Of a DNA stretch of 13,649 nucleotides, positions 6,297-13,489 are shown piece after piece; the first letter of the stretch is position 1; each line of letters opens with the position of its first letter. This DNA is from Candidatus Scatomorpha merdipullorum (lineage in GTDB: Bacteria; Bacillota; Clostridia; Oscillospirales; Oscillospiraceae). The notes below the pieces were generated by a model. The model did not search any database, was not told the origin of the DNA, and saw only the letters and a list, made by a program, of their open reading frames with translations. The position numbers and the translations under genes are program-made. The stretch covers positions 1-13,649 of the forward strand of contig DVJK01000064.1 in NCBI GenBank assembly GCA_018716795.1. The letters run 5' to 3'.

Positions 6297-7157
6297 ATGA
6301 AAAACCTGAAGAAGTCTCTGGCGCTGCTTTTGGCGCTGGCGATGGTCTTCGCGCTCGCCGCCTGCGGCGAGGCCGGAACGGAGGAGACCGCGCCCGTCAG
6401 CGAGGCGCCGGAGGCAGAGCCCGTGGAGCTCGTCGTCTTCGCCGCCGCCAGCATGGAGGAGACGCTGACCGAGATCCGGGGCATGTACGCCGAGGCCGCG
6501 CCGAACGTGACGCTGGTGTTCAACTTCGACTCCTCCGGCACGCTCAAGACGCAGATCCAGGAGGGGGCCGACTGCGACCTCTTCATCTCCGCCGGACAGA
6601 AGCAGATGGACCAGCTCGACATCGAGGCCGACGAGAGCGTCAACACCGAGGGCCTTGACTTCGTGCTCGCGGAGAGCCGGATTGACCTCCTCGAGAACCG
6701 CGTCACGCTCTGCGTGCCGGAGTCCAACCCCATGGGCATCGAGAGCTTCGACCAGCTCGCCGGGCTGCTTGCCGAGGGCGGTGTCTTCATGTGCATGGGC
6801 AACTCCGACGTGCCCGTCGGCCAGTACACGCAGAAGATTCTCGCCTACTACGGCCTCGACGAGGCCGAGCTCGCCAACGCCGGCGAGATAACCTACGGCA
6901 CCAACGTCAAGGAGGTCGCCACCCAGATTAAAGAGGGCAGCGTCGACTGCGGCGTCATCTACTGCACGGACGCCTTCTCCGAGGGCCTTGAGATAGTCGA
7001 CTACGCCACCGCCGAGATGTGCGGCCAGGTCATATACCCCGCCGCCGTGCTTAAGACGAGCGAAAATCAGGAGGCCGCGCAGGCCTTCCTCGACTACCTC
7101 TCCACCGACGAGGCCATGGCCGTGTTTGAGGAAGTCGGCTTCGCGCCGGTACAGTGA
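6297..7157 (+). CDS. modA: Molybdate ABC transporter substrate-binding lipoprotein ModA
   Basis: ModA binds molybdate (or tungstate) outside the membrane and hands it to ModB. The 286-residue protein begins with a signal peptide (MKNLKK, then a Leu/Ala core) and a lipobox LAAC with the lipid-attachment Cys at 23, as expected in a Gram-positive. The mature part starts with an acidic linker and then shows ModA hallmarks VVFAAASMEETL, SSGTLKTQI and DLFISAGQKQMD, whose Ser residues bind the oxyanion. ATG 6297 follows an AAGGAAGGAAGG stretch (6279-6290). It is followed by a hairpin and modB. Tungstate preference cannot be judged by eye. Confidence 0.94.
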   Translation: MKNLKKSLALLLALAMVFALAACGEAGTEETAPVSEAPEAEPVELVVFAAASMEETLTEIRGMYAEAAPNVTLVFNFDSSGTLKTQIQEGADCDLFISAGQKQMDQLDIEADESVNTEGLDFVLAESRIDLLENRVTLCVPESNPMGIESFDQLAGLLAEGGVFMCMGNSDVPVGQYTQKILAYYGLDEAELANAGEITYGTNVKEVATQIKEGSVDCGVIYCTDAFSEGLEIVDYATAEMCGQVIYPAAVLKTSENQEAAQAFLDYLSTDEAMAVFEEVGFAPVQ

Positions 7158-7172
7158 TTTTTAAACCAATGG

Positions 7173-7197
7173 GCCGGGAGCGCCGCGCGCTCCCGGC
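7173..7197 (+). repeat. Stem-loop between modA and modB
   Basis: GCCGGGAGCG (7173-7182) pairs perfectly with 7188-7197 around a five-base loop. There is no T-run after it, so most transcripts should read through. Such a stem after a binding-protein gene commonly protects its mRNA and lets it be made in excess over the permease; this role is inferred here. Confidence 0.65.
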
Positions 7198-7206
7198 GGC
7201 TTGATT

Positions 7207-7212
7207 GGGAGG
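7207..7212 (+). promoter_or_regulatory. Shine-Dalgarno of modB, fixing a TTG start
   Basis: GGGAGG is followed by seven bases and TTG at 7220, then DWYPLINSLRIA, a typical ModB opening. The other in-frame TTG at 7205 would overlap this site. No ATG is available. Confidence 0.7.
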
Positions 7213-7219
7213 TGACGGC

Positions 7220-7888
7220 TTGGACTGGTATCCGCTCATAAACTCGCTTCGCATCGCGGCGATAAGCAGCGTCATAGTGTTCTTCGCCGGCATCCTCTGC
7301 GCCTACTATGTGGCGAAGCTGCCGCGCGTTTTGAAGGGCGTGCTCGACGTCGTCCTGACTCTGCCGCTTGTGCTGCCGCCCACGGTCGTGGGCTATTTCC
7401 TGCTGCTTGTTTTCGGCGTGCAGCGGCCAGTCGGCATGTGGCTGGACTCGATTGGGATACGCTTCGTCATGACCTGGTACGGCGGCATCATAACCGCCGC
7501 GGTCGTGGCCTTCCCGCTCATGTACCGCACGGCGCGCGGGGCCTTCGAGAGCTTCGACATGACGCTGGCCTACTCGGCGCAGACGCTGGGCCTTTCGAAC
7601 AGCTGGATATTCTGGCGGATACGCATGCCCTACTGCCGTCAGGGCATCCTCGCCGGGACGGTGCTCGCCTTCGCGCGGGCGCTGGGCGAATACGGCGCGA
7701 CCAGCATGCTCATAGGCTATACGCCCGGCCGCACGGCGACAATCTCGACCTCGGTCTACCAGTACTGGCGCACGGGTGACGACCGCAGCGCCATGATATG
7801 GGTGCTCATAAACCTCGGCATATCCGCCGTGGTGCTGCTGGCCGTGAACCTCCTGGAGAAAAAGCAGAGAGGGGGCGCGCGGCGATGA
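7220..7888 (+). CDS. modB: Molybdate ABC transporter permease ModB
   Basis: ModB forms the membrane channel of the molybdate importer as a dimer. The 222-residue protein has about five hydrophobic segments (near 10-30, 44-66, 87-101, 142-165 and 192-212). The ATPase-contacting EAA-type loop lies at about 118-139, followed by the conserved ARALGEYGAT (152-161) typical of ModB and CysT/W permeases. The N-terminal segment LINSLRIA and the LPLVLPPTVVGYFLL stretch (48-62) are also characteristic. TTG 7220 is the start on ribosome-site spacing. The stop overlaps the modC start by four bases (ATGA). Confidence 0.93.
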   Translation: MDWYPLINSLRIAAISSVIVFFAGILCAYYVAKLPRVLKGVLDVVLTLPLVLPPTVVGYFLLLVFGVQRPVGMWLDSIGIRFVMTWYGGIITAAVVAFPLMYRTARGAFESFDMTLAYSAQTLGLSNSWIFWRIRMPYCRQGILAGTVLAFARALGEYGATSMLIGYTPGRTATISTSVYQYWRTGDDRSAMIWVLINLGISAVVLLAVNLLEKKQRGGARR

Positions 7889-8940
7889 GGCTTGTGGTTG
7901 ACATAAAAAAGCGGCTCGGCGATTTCCTGCTGGACGTGTCCTTCACGGCGGAGGACGGGATAATGGGCATCCTCGGCCCGAGCGGCTGCGGCAAAAGCAT
8001 GACGCTCCGCTGCATCGCGGGCGTGGAGAGGCCGGATTCCGGACACATAGAGCTCGACGGCGTCACGCTGTTCGACAGCGCGAGGCGAGTTAACATAAAA
8101 CCGCAAAACCGCCGCGTGGGCTACCTCTTCCAGAACTACGCGCTCTTCCCGAACATGAGCGTGAGGCAGAACATCCTCTGCGGCCTCAAAAACGAGAAGG
8201 ACAGGGCCGCGCGCGAGCGGATTCTCGCCGAATACCTCGAGCTCATGCAGCTCACGGGGCTTGAGGACCACTATCCCTCTCAGCTCTCCGGCGGACAGCA
8301 GCAGCGCACGGCGCTCGCGCGCATACTGGTGAACCGCCCGAAGCTCCTGATGCTGGACGAGCCCTTCTCGGCCCTCGACAGCCACCTGCGCGAAAAGCTG
8401 CTCGTGGAGATGAAGGCCATACTCGAGGGCTACGGCGGCGTCTCGCTGGCGGTCACGCACTCGCGCGACGAGGCCTACGACCTCTGCTCGACGATAGCGC
8501 TCATGCAAAACGGCTCCATACACACGCTCAAGCCCACAAAGCAGCTCTTTGCAGACCCCGGCACCGTCGCCGGCGCGTCCATGACGGGCTGCAAAAACTT
8601 TTCGCGCGCGAAAAAGACCGGCGAATACGAGGTCGAGGCCCTCGACTGGGGCATACGCCTCACGACGGCGAAGCCCGTGCCGGAGGATCTCACGCACGTC
8701 GGAATCCGCGCGCACTATTTCAGCCCCTCGTGCAAACAGAACAACTACCCCGTAACGCTCCTCGGCTCCATAGAGGAGCCCTTTGAGGACATCATCCGCT
8801 TCCGCTGGAAAAATCAGCTGCCGGATACTCCCGACCTCTGGTGGCGTATCCCCAAGCAGTTCCGGCCCCAGGGCGTCAGCGCGGACTACGCCCTCGGCGC
8901 CGCCCCGGCGAACGTGCTCTTGCTCCGCGACCTGAAATAG
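7885..8940 (+). CDS. modC: Molybdate ABC transporter ATPase ModC
   Basis: ModC powers molybdate import by ATP hydrolysis at the cytoplasmic face. The 351 residues contain Walker A GPSGCGKS (31-38), Q-loop Q83, signature LSGGQ (134-138), Walker B LLMLDEP (154-160) and the switch His 192. The region after about residue 230 is a regulatory C-terminal part, but it matches the usual Mop/TOBE pattern only weakly. A separate Mop gene follows. ATG 7885 overlaps the modB stop in ATGA. A longer in-frame reading from 7798 would run through modB in another frame and has no support. Confidence 0.93.
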   Translation: MRLVVDIKKRLGDFLLDVSFTAEDGIMGILGPSGCGKSMTLRCIAGVERPDSGHIELDGVTLFDSARRVNIKPQNRRVGYLFQNYALFPNMSVRQNILCGLKNEKDRAARERILAEYLELMQLTGLEDHYPSQLSGGQQQRTALARILVNRPKLLMLDEPFSALDSHLREKLLVEMKAILEGYGGVSLAVTHSRDEAYDLCSTIALMQNGSIHTLKPTKQLFADPGTVAGASMTGCKNFSRAKKTGEYEVEALDWGIRLTTAKPVPEDLTHVGIRAHYFSPSCKQNNYPVTLLGSIEEPFEDIIRFRWKNQLPDTPDLWWRIPKQFRPQGVSADYALGAAPANVLLLRDLK

Positions 8941-8956
8941 AAAGGAAGTATAAAAA

Positions 8957-9169
8957 ATGAAACTCTCCGCCCGCAACCAGTTCAAGGGAACGGTCATCGA
9001 CATACAGGAGGGCGCCGTCAACGGCATAGTCAAGATAGACATAGGCGGCGGGAACGTGGTCAGCTCCACGATAAGCATGAACGCCATAAAGGAGCTCGGC
9101 CTCGCCGTGGGCAAGGAGGCCTACGCGGTCATAAAGGCCACGAGCGTCATGATTGGCATAGACGAGTGA
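8957..9169 (+). CDS. mop: Molbindin, single Mop-domain molybdate-binding protein
   Basis: This 70-residue protein matches the Mop (TOBE-type) domain almost from end to end: SARNQFKGTVIDIQEGAVNGIV, then VVSSTIS and a central AIKELGL, ending in AYAVIKATSVMIGI. Molbindins form hexamers that bind several molybdate ions in the cytoplasm, acting as a Mo store or buffer. AAAGGAAG (8941-8948) lies before ATG 8957. It starts 16 bases after modC and is the last gene before the terminator, so it should be co-expressed with the transporter. Confidence 0.92.
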   Translation: MKLSARNQFKGTVIDIQEGAVNGIVKIDIGGGNVVSSTISMNAIKELGLAVGKEAYAVIKATSVMIGIDE

Positions 9170-9191
9170 GCTGTCTCACGGACGCTGTCCG
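9166..9191 (+). repeat. Two short hairpins sharing the mop stop codon region
   Basis: GTGAG (9166-9170) pairs with CTCAC (9175-9179), overlapping the TGA stop, and CGGAC (9179-9183) pairs with GTCCG (9187-9191). They share base 9179, so the two stems would lie back to back. They precede the true terminator and may protect the mRNA end. Confidence 0.35.
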
Positions 9192-9238
9192 GGCGAGGCC
9201 CCGGCGCGGCGTACATGAGAAAACCGCGCTTTGAATAC

Positions 9239-9270
9239 GCGCCCCGGCGTTCAGCCGGGGCGCATTTTTT
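9239..9270 (+). terminator. Rho-independent terminator of the mod operon
   Basis: A perfect 10-bp stem, GCGCCCCGGC (9239-9248) with 9254-9263, loop GTTCA, is followed by A and six T (9265-9270). It separates the molybdenum block from the BlaI/BlaR-type operon. Confidence 0.92.
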
Positions 9271-9317
9271 CGGCGTTTGCGCCAAGTTTGGACGCCGGGA
9301 TTCTACGTATCCGTCTA

Positions 9318-9346
9318 TTGACAGGTCAACTCTAATGCGTTAGACT
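9318..9346 (+). promoter_or_regulatory. Promoter of the blaI-blaR1-like operon
   Basis: A consensus TTGACA (9318-9323), a 17-base spacer and TAGACT (9341-9346). Transcription should start near 9353. The first operator overlaps the spacer and the first four bases of the -10 box. Confidence 0.75.
9331..9344 (+). promoter_or_regulatory. Operator 1, 14-bp dyad over the -10 box
   Basis: TCTAATGCGTTAGA has 5-base arms TCTAA/TTAGA around TGCG. It is the exact reverse complement of the second site at 9362-9375. Placement on the promoter of a BlaI-family gene indicates autorepression. Confidence 0.75.
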
Positions 9347-9361
9347 AAGACCGGAAGGAAC

Positions 9362-9375
9362 TCTAACGCATTAGA
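9362..9375 (-). promoter_or_regulatory. Operator 2, inverted copy next to the ribosome site
   Basis: TCTAACGCATTAGA is the reverse complement of operator 1, starting exactly 31 bp downstream, about three DNA turns. Its end shares two bases with the Shine-Dalgarno GAGGAGG (9374-9380). With flanking C and G its arms extend to 6 bp, so the transcript could also form a small hairpin in front of the ribosome site. Confidence 0.75.
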
Positions 9376-9386
9376 GGAGGTGCGGA

Positions 9387-9761
9387 ATGTCGACGCCGAA
9401 GATATTTGAGAGCGAATACCGCTTCTGCCTTATACTCTGGGAGCGCGAACCTCTCCGCTCGAGCGAGCTGGTCGCGCTCTGCCGCGAGCGGCTGGGCTGG
9501 AAGCCCACGACGACCTATACGGTCATAAAGCGCCTCGCGGAGCGCGGGGTGCTCAAGAACGAGAACAGCGTGGTGACGAGCCTGGTGAGCCGGGACGAGG
9601 CGCAGACCGCCGAGATTGACGAGCTGGTGGACAGCCGCTTCGGGGGCTCGCTGCCCGCGTTCATCTCCGCCTTCACCCGCTCCAAAAAGCTGAGCGCCGC
9701 CGAGCAGGACGAGCTGCGCCGGCTTATTGACGGGTTCAGAAGGGGTGAGGGCGATGACTGA
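9387..9761 (+). CDS. BlaI/MecI-family winged-helix repressor
   Basis: BlaI-type repressors bind operator dyads as dimers and are cleaved when the partner membrane protease is triggered. The 124-residue protein has the family layout: winged helix at 1-65 (ESEYRFCLILWE, then TTTYTVIKRLAERGVL) and a helical dimer part (75-124) with SLPAFISAFTRSKKLS, the region in which known BlaI proteins are cut. ATG 9387 lies six bases after GAGGAGG. The 3' end overlaps the next gene by eight bases, so the two are coupled. Two matching operators lie upstream. The signal is set by the partner protein, so beta-lactam resistance should not be assumed. Confidence 0.92.
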   Translation: MSTPKIFESEYRFCLILWEREPLRSSELVALCRERLGWKPTTTYTVIKRLAERGVLKNENSVVTSLVSRDEAQTAEIDELVDSRFGGSLPAFISAFTRSKKLSAAEQDELRRLIDGFRRGEGDD

Positions 9762-12700
9762 GCTCTTTTTGAAGCTGCTCAACATGGGCCTTTCGGCCAC
9801 CTGGCTGATACTGGCCGTGCTGCTGCTCCGGCTCGTCCTCAAAAGGGCGCCGAAGTGGGTGAATCCCCTGCTCTGGGGCGTGGCCGCGCTGCGGCTTGTC
9901 CTGCCCTTTTCCATTGAGAGCGCGCTGAGTCTCATCCCGCGCGGCGAGGTCATAAGCCCCGAGGCGGTGGAGTACGCCGCGCGCCCCGCCATAAACACGA
10001 ACCCCAGCTCGGCCGGGCCGATAATCTACGCCGCGACCGACGTCACGCCGCCGGCGGGCCTGATGACCGCGCCGGAGGGCGCCGCGGCGGCAAATCCGCT
10101 CTTCACGGCGGCGAACATCGCCGCGCTTGTCTGGCTCATAGGCATTGCGCTCATGCTGCTCTGGGCCCTCGCGAGCTGGATGGGCCTGCGCAGCCGCATG
10201 AGCACCGCCGTGCGGCTCGAGGACGAGGTGTATGAGAGCGAATTTGCCGTTTCTCCCTTCGTGCTGGGCGTGTTCCGGCCCAGGATATATCTGCCCTACG
10301 GCCTCGGCGAGGGCGAGCGCGCGCACATCCTGGCGCATGAGCGCGCCCACATCGCGCGGAGGGACACCTGGTTCAAGCCGCTCGGCTTCCTTATCCTCAC
10401 CCTGCACTGGTACAATCCCCTCGTCTGGCTGGCCTGGACGCTCTACTGCCGCGACGTCGAGTACGCCTGCGACGAGCGCGCGGTCAAAAACCTCGCGGCG
10501 GAGCAGCGCGCGGAATACTCCGAGGCCCTTCTCAAGTGCAGCGCGCCGGGGAGGCGGGCCGCGGCCTGCCCGCTGGCCTTCGGCGAGAGCGACGCAAAGG
10601 GCCGCGTCAAAAACGTGCTCAGCTACCGCAAGCCGGCCTTCTGGATTATCCTGACCGCCGTGGCGCTCATAATCGTCCTGGCCGTCTGCTTCCTCACGAA
10701 TCCCGCCTCGCCCGGGGTGGCTCCCGAGGACGTGGCCCTGCCCGAAAACCTCGGCGAGGACTTCCCCGAGGGGATAATCGCCGCCGCGCGCGATTACGCC
10801 GCGGCCGAGGCGAAGCGCATCGCCGAGGGCGGCGCGGAGGTGACGGGCGCGGAGATTACGCAGATCTCGCCGGCCATGAACGCCGGCTCGGGCCGCCTTG
10901 AGAGCGGGGAAAGCTATGTGCTCGAGCTCTACATGCTCGCCTGGCGGGTGCAGGTCTCCGAGGTCGGGGACTATGAGCTCGGGGAGCTTGAGCTGGAAAG
11001 CGGCGGCTTTATCACAAGCGGCGACACCGTCTGGCTGCTCTTCCGCCGCTCGGCGGGCGCGGACGAGTATATAGGCGCGCTCCGTCAGAGCGGGATAGAA
11101 AACGGGCTTTCGGCCGAGGCGCAGGCGCTCTATGAGGCCTGGCTTGAGGACAATCCCGGCGGCGAAGCCGCGGAGATATTCACGCCCGAGGAGGTCGCCT
11201 TCGAGGCCGAGGGCGTGCCCGCGGCGGTCGAGAGCGCGGCGCGAGAATACGTCGCGAACGAGGCGGTCTATTGGGTCGAGGACAGCGGCGGTCAGCCCGA
11301 CGGGCCCTCTGAGGTCGCGAGCGCGGTCGTGACCGGGGTCGAGCGTCTGCCCGGGGCCGCCCTCGCGGACGGCGAGCTGAGGTTTTACGCGATTGACTAC
11401 GAGATAACGCTCGAGCCCGAGCGTGAGCTTGACGGGAACGGCGGCCCGGGCCCGTCCAACGCCGGGCTGGGAGAGGGCGCGGGGGTCGTCATGCTCTTCA
11501 GGGTGAGCGGCGGCGAGTGGACGCACATAGGCGACATGAACGAGCTCAACTTCGACCTCATTTGGGAGCGGCCCGGCGTGGCGGAGAGCTATCCGGACAA
11601 GTACGCCGCCGCGGCCCATTGGGTCTACGACGATTACCTCGCCCAAAACGCCGCGGAGGCCGCGAGCTACTGCGCACAGAGCAGATTTCTCCTGCCCGAG
11701 GGCCTTGAGGCCGGAGAATTCGACGCGGCGCTCGGCTTTGCCGGCGGCTGGGAGTTCGAGGGCGGCTTTGTCCTGAGCTTTTCAACGCGCGAATGGGGCC
11801 TCGAGTGGGACGGGGAACTCATCGCATCCCTCGCGCCGCCGGAGGGCGCGCTGAGGGACGCCGGGCCGCTCACGGACCGGCAGCTCGAATACCCGGCCTA
11901 TGCGGGCCTCTATACGGACGCGGAGGGAGCGGAGTATCAGACCGTCTTCCTCGCGAGGCAGATGGAGGGCCTGGGCTTCATGCTCGGTCTGGACGCCGCG
12001 CGGTACGGCAGGGAGGACGCGATAAGCTTCGCCTCCGGCTTCCGCTTCCCGGGCGGCGCATGGTATGAGGCGGAGGACGTCGGCCGCGCCGGGCAGTCCT
12101 CCGCGCCGGAATACGCCCTCAACGCCGCGCGCGAGCTGACGGCCGCGCTTTTGAACCGTGAGGCCGAAGCCTCGGGCGTCCTGCCCGGGCCCGCGCAGAT
12201 AGTGGGTGAGGCCGAGAAAATCCCGACGCTGGCCGAGACGGAGGACGGGCAGGCCCTGAGCTTCTACCGCTTCGAGTACCGCGCGGGGAACAGGAGCGCC
12301 GCCGCCCTCGCGCTTGTCGCGGAGCCGGCAGGGGAGTATATCGGCGGCTGCCTCGAGGCCGAGCTGCCCGCGGACTGGGAGATGGACTACGGCGACGAAT
12401 ACACCACCGCCGCCTTCAACATTTACGCCGACGCCTACGTTGCCCGCCGCGGCTTCACCGCCGGGGACGTCGCCCTCGGGGAGAGGCTTGAGGACGCGCT
12501 CGAGCCGGAGACGCTTGAAATCCTCCGCCAATGGGCGGCGGAGGAGGCGGACTACTGGCTGCGGCTGAGCGTCCTGCCCGCGCCCTGGGCGGAGAGCTTT
12601 GAGATAGAGTATCCAATCATAAGCTCCGTGACGGCCACATCCACCGGCGCCGACGGCCTCGTATTCTATCAGCCCGAGCTGGGCTTCGCCGTCGACACGC

Positions 12701-13359
12701 CGGACGGGGACTTCTTCCTCTTCGACGGAGCGGAGACAACGGGCGGCGTCCTGAGCGTGACCACGCCCTGCCTGCTCTTAGATTCGCGCGGGGACGGAAG
12801 CGTCTTCGTCGGGGAGATTGACGCCGGCTATGCCATGTCCGCGCCGGACGAGGCCGCGGAGGCGCTGCTGGGCAATTTCGGCACAAAGGGCGAGGCCTCG
12901 CCCGAATCGCTCGCCGTCGAGGCCGAGCTGGAGGCCCTGCGCCAAAGCGGAGCCTCGGACGAGGAGCTGGTGCGCGGCACGGTCACGGACTACTACCGCA
13001 TTGTGAGCGCGGAGCTGTATACGAGCGGCTGGGCGGACTTCGACTTCAGCGGCTTCTTCCCCGCCTCGATGACGGACTACTCGAGCCTCGCCGGGGACGT
13101 CCTCTGGACGCGCGAGCGCAGCGCGCTCCAAGAGCAAAACGGCGTCCTGGTCGTCAACCGCGAGACCGGCGTCAGCTTCGACGCGGTGGAGATAAACGGC
13201 TCCGCCGCCCGCGCGGAGGGCCGTGTCCTGATAAGCTACAGCTATCCCGAGCTCATGGGCGTCGAGTCCGGCGAGGGCTTCTCCTTCACCGTAGAGCTGC
13301 AAAAAACAGACGGCGTCTGGCTCATTACGGACATAGAGACGCCGCCGAGGAACTATTGA
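9754..13359 (+). CDS. BlaR1-like M56 metalloprotease receptor with giant non-PBP ectodomain
   Basis: The N-terminal about 315 residues are a BlaR1/MecR1-type membrane protease: hydrophobic segments near 12-30, 36-52, 120-143 and 295-314, and the M56 zinc site H195-E-R-A-H199 with likely third ligand E236 (DVEYACDE, 234-241). In BlaR1 this protease leads to repressor cleavage after a signal. The remaining 887 residues face outward and do not resemble the penicillin-binding sensor of BlaR1. None of its five lysines sits in an SxxK motif. This part is strongly acidic and holds four divergent units (about 336-465, 486-640, 783-905, 915-1050) with a recurring AARxY helix, a V(T)GxE strand and an FYxxxY strand. 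The end (1054-1201) may be NTF2-like. ATG 9754 follows GGGGTGAGG. At 1201 residues it is twice the length of BlaR1. Ligand unknown. Confidence 0.88.
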   Translation: MTELFLKLLNMGLSATWLILAVLLLRLVLKRAPKWVNPLLWGVAALRLVLPFSIESALSLIPRGEVISPEAVEYAARPAINTNPSSAGPIIYAATDVTPPAGLMTAPEGAAAANPLFTAANIAALVWLIGIALMLLWALASWMGLRSRMSTAVRLEDEVYESEFAVSPFVLGVFRPRIYLPYGLGEGERAHILAHERAHIARRDTWFKPLGFLILTLHWYNPLVWLAWTLYCRDVEYACDERAVKNLAAEQRAEYSEALLKCSAPGRRAAACPLAFGESDAKGRVKNVLSYRKPAFWIILTAVALIIVLAVCFLTNPASPGVAPEDVALPENLGEDFPEGIIAAARDYAAAEAKRIAEGGAEVTGAEITQISPAMNAGSGRLESGESYVLELYMLAWRVQVSEVGDYELGELELESGGFITSGDTVWLLFRRSAGADEYIGALRQSGIENGLSAEAQALYEAWLEDNPGGEAAEIFTPEEVAFEAEGVPAAVESAAREYVANEAVYWVEDSGGQPDGPSEVASAVVTGVERLPGAALADGELRFYAIDYEITLEPERELDGNGGPGPSNAGLGEGAGVVMLFRVSGGEWTHIGDMNELNFDLIWERPGVAESYPDKYAAAAHWVYDDYLAQNAAEAASYCAQSRFLLPEGLEAGEFDAALGFAGGWEFEGGFVLSFSTREWGLEWDGELIASLAPPEGALRDAGPLTDRQLEYPAYAGLYTDAEGAEYQTVFLARQMEGLGFMLGLDAARYGREDAISFASGFRFPGGAWYEAEDVGRAGQSSAPEYALNAARELTAALLNREAEASGVLPGPAQIVGEAEKIPTLAETEDGQALSFYRFEYRAGNRSAAALALVAEPAGEYIGGCLEAELPADWEMDYGDEYTTAAFNIYADAYVARRGFTAGDVALGERLEDALEPETLEILRQWAAEEADYWLRLSVLPAPWAESFEIEYPIISSVTATSTGADGLVFYQPELGFAVDTPDGDFFLFDGAETTGGVLSVTTPCLLLDSRGDGSVFVGEIDAGYAMSAPDEAAEALLGNFGTKGEASPESLAVEAELEALRQSGASDEELVRGTVTDYYRIVSAELYTSGWADFDFSGFFPASMTDYSSLAGDVLWTRERSALQEQNGVLVVNRETGVSFDAVEINGSAARAEGRVLISYSYPELMGVESGEGFSFTVELQKTDGVWLITDIETPPRNY

Positions 13360-13375
13360 ATACTCCCTGCGCTGC

Positions 13376-13413
13376 GGCGCGCCGCTTTAGGCGGCGCGCC
13401 TTTTTGCTTTTTT
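13376..13413 (+). terminator. Rho-independent terminator after the blaR1-like gene
   Basis: A perfect 10-bp stem, GGCGCGCCGC (13376-13385) with 13391-13400, is followed by TTTTTGCTTTTTT. It lies 17 bases after the stop codon. Confidence 0.93.
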
Positions 13414-13449
13414 CGCGCTTATTTTAATCATTTGGCCGCGCTCTCGCGT

Positions 13450-13455
13450 TATAAT
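13450..13455 (+). promoter_or_regulatory. -10 box of the sigma factor gene
   Basis: A perfect TATAAT 34 bases before the GTG start. The -35 region at 17 bases spacing (AATCAT) is poor, so an activator or another sigma factor may be needed. Confidence 0.5.
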
Positions 13456-13460
13456 AGGTG

Positions 13461-13472
13461 AAAGACGTCTTT
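13461..13472 (+). promoter_or_regulatory. Perfect 12-bp palindrome at the expected start of transcription
   Basis: AAAGACGTCTTT is its own reverse complement and begins six bases after the -10 box, over the expected first transcribed bases. It could be a repressor site or a short 5' hairpin. Confidence 0.35.
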
Positions 13473-13489
13473 TCACGGAGGTGAGGCAG

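Noticed and set aside
7798..7884. Longer ModC with 29 extra N-terminal residues
   Set aside because: The extra part overlaps modB in another frame, is unlike ModC, and ATG 7885 has the ATGA overlap and an adjacent purine-rich ribosome site.
9387..13359. A beta-lactam resistance operon
   Set aside because: The BlaI/BlaR1 resemblance covers repressor and protease only. No beta-lactamase or penicillin-binding protein gene is present and the sensor lacks SxxK.
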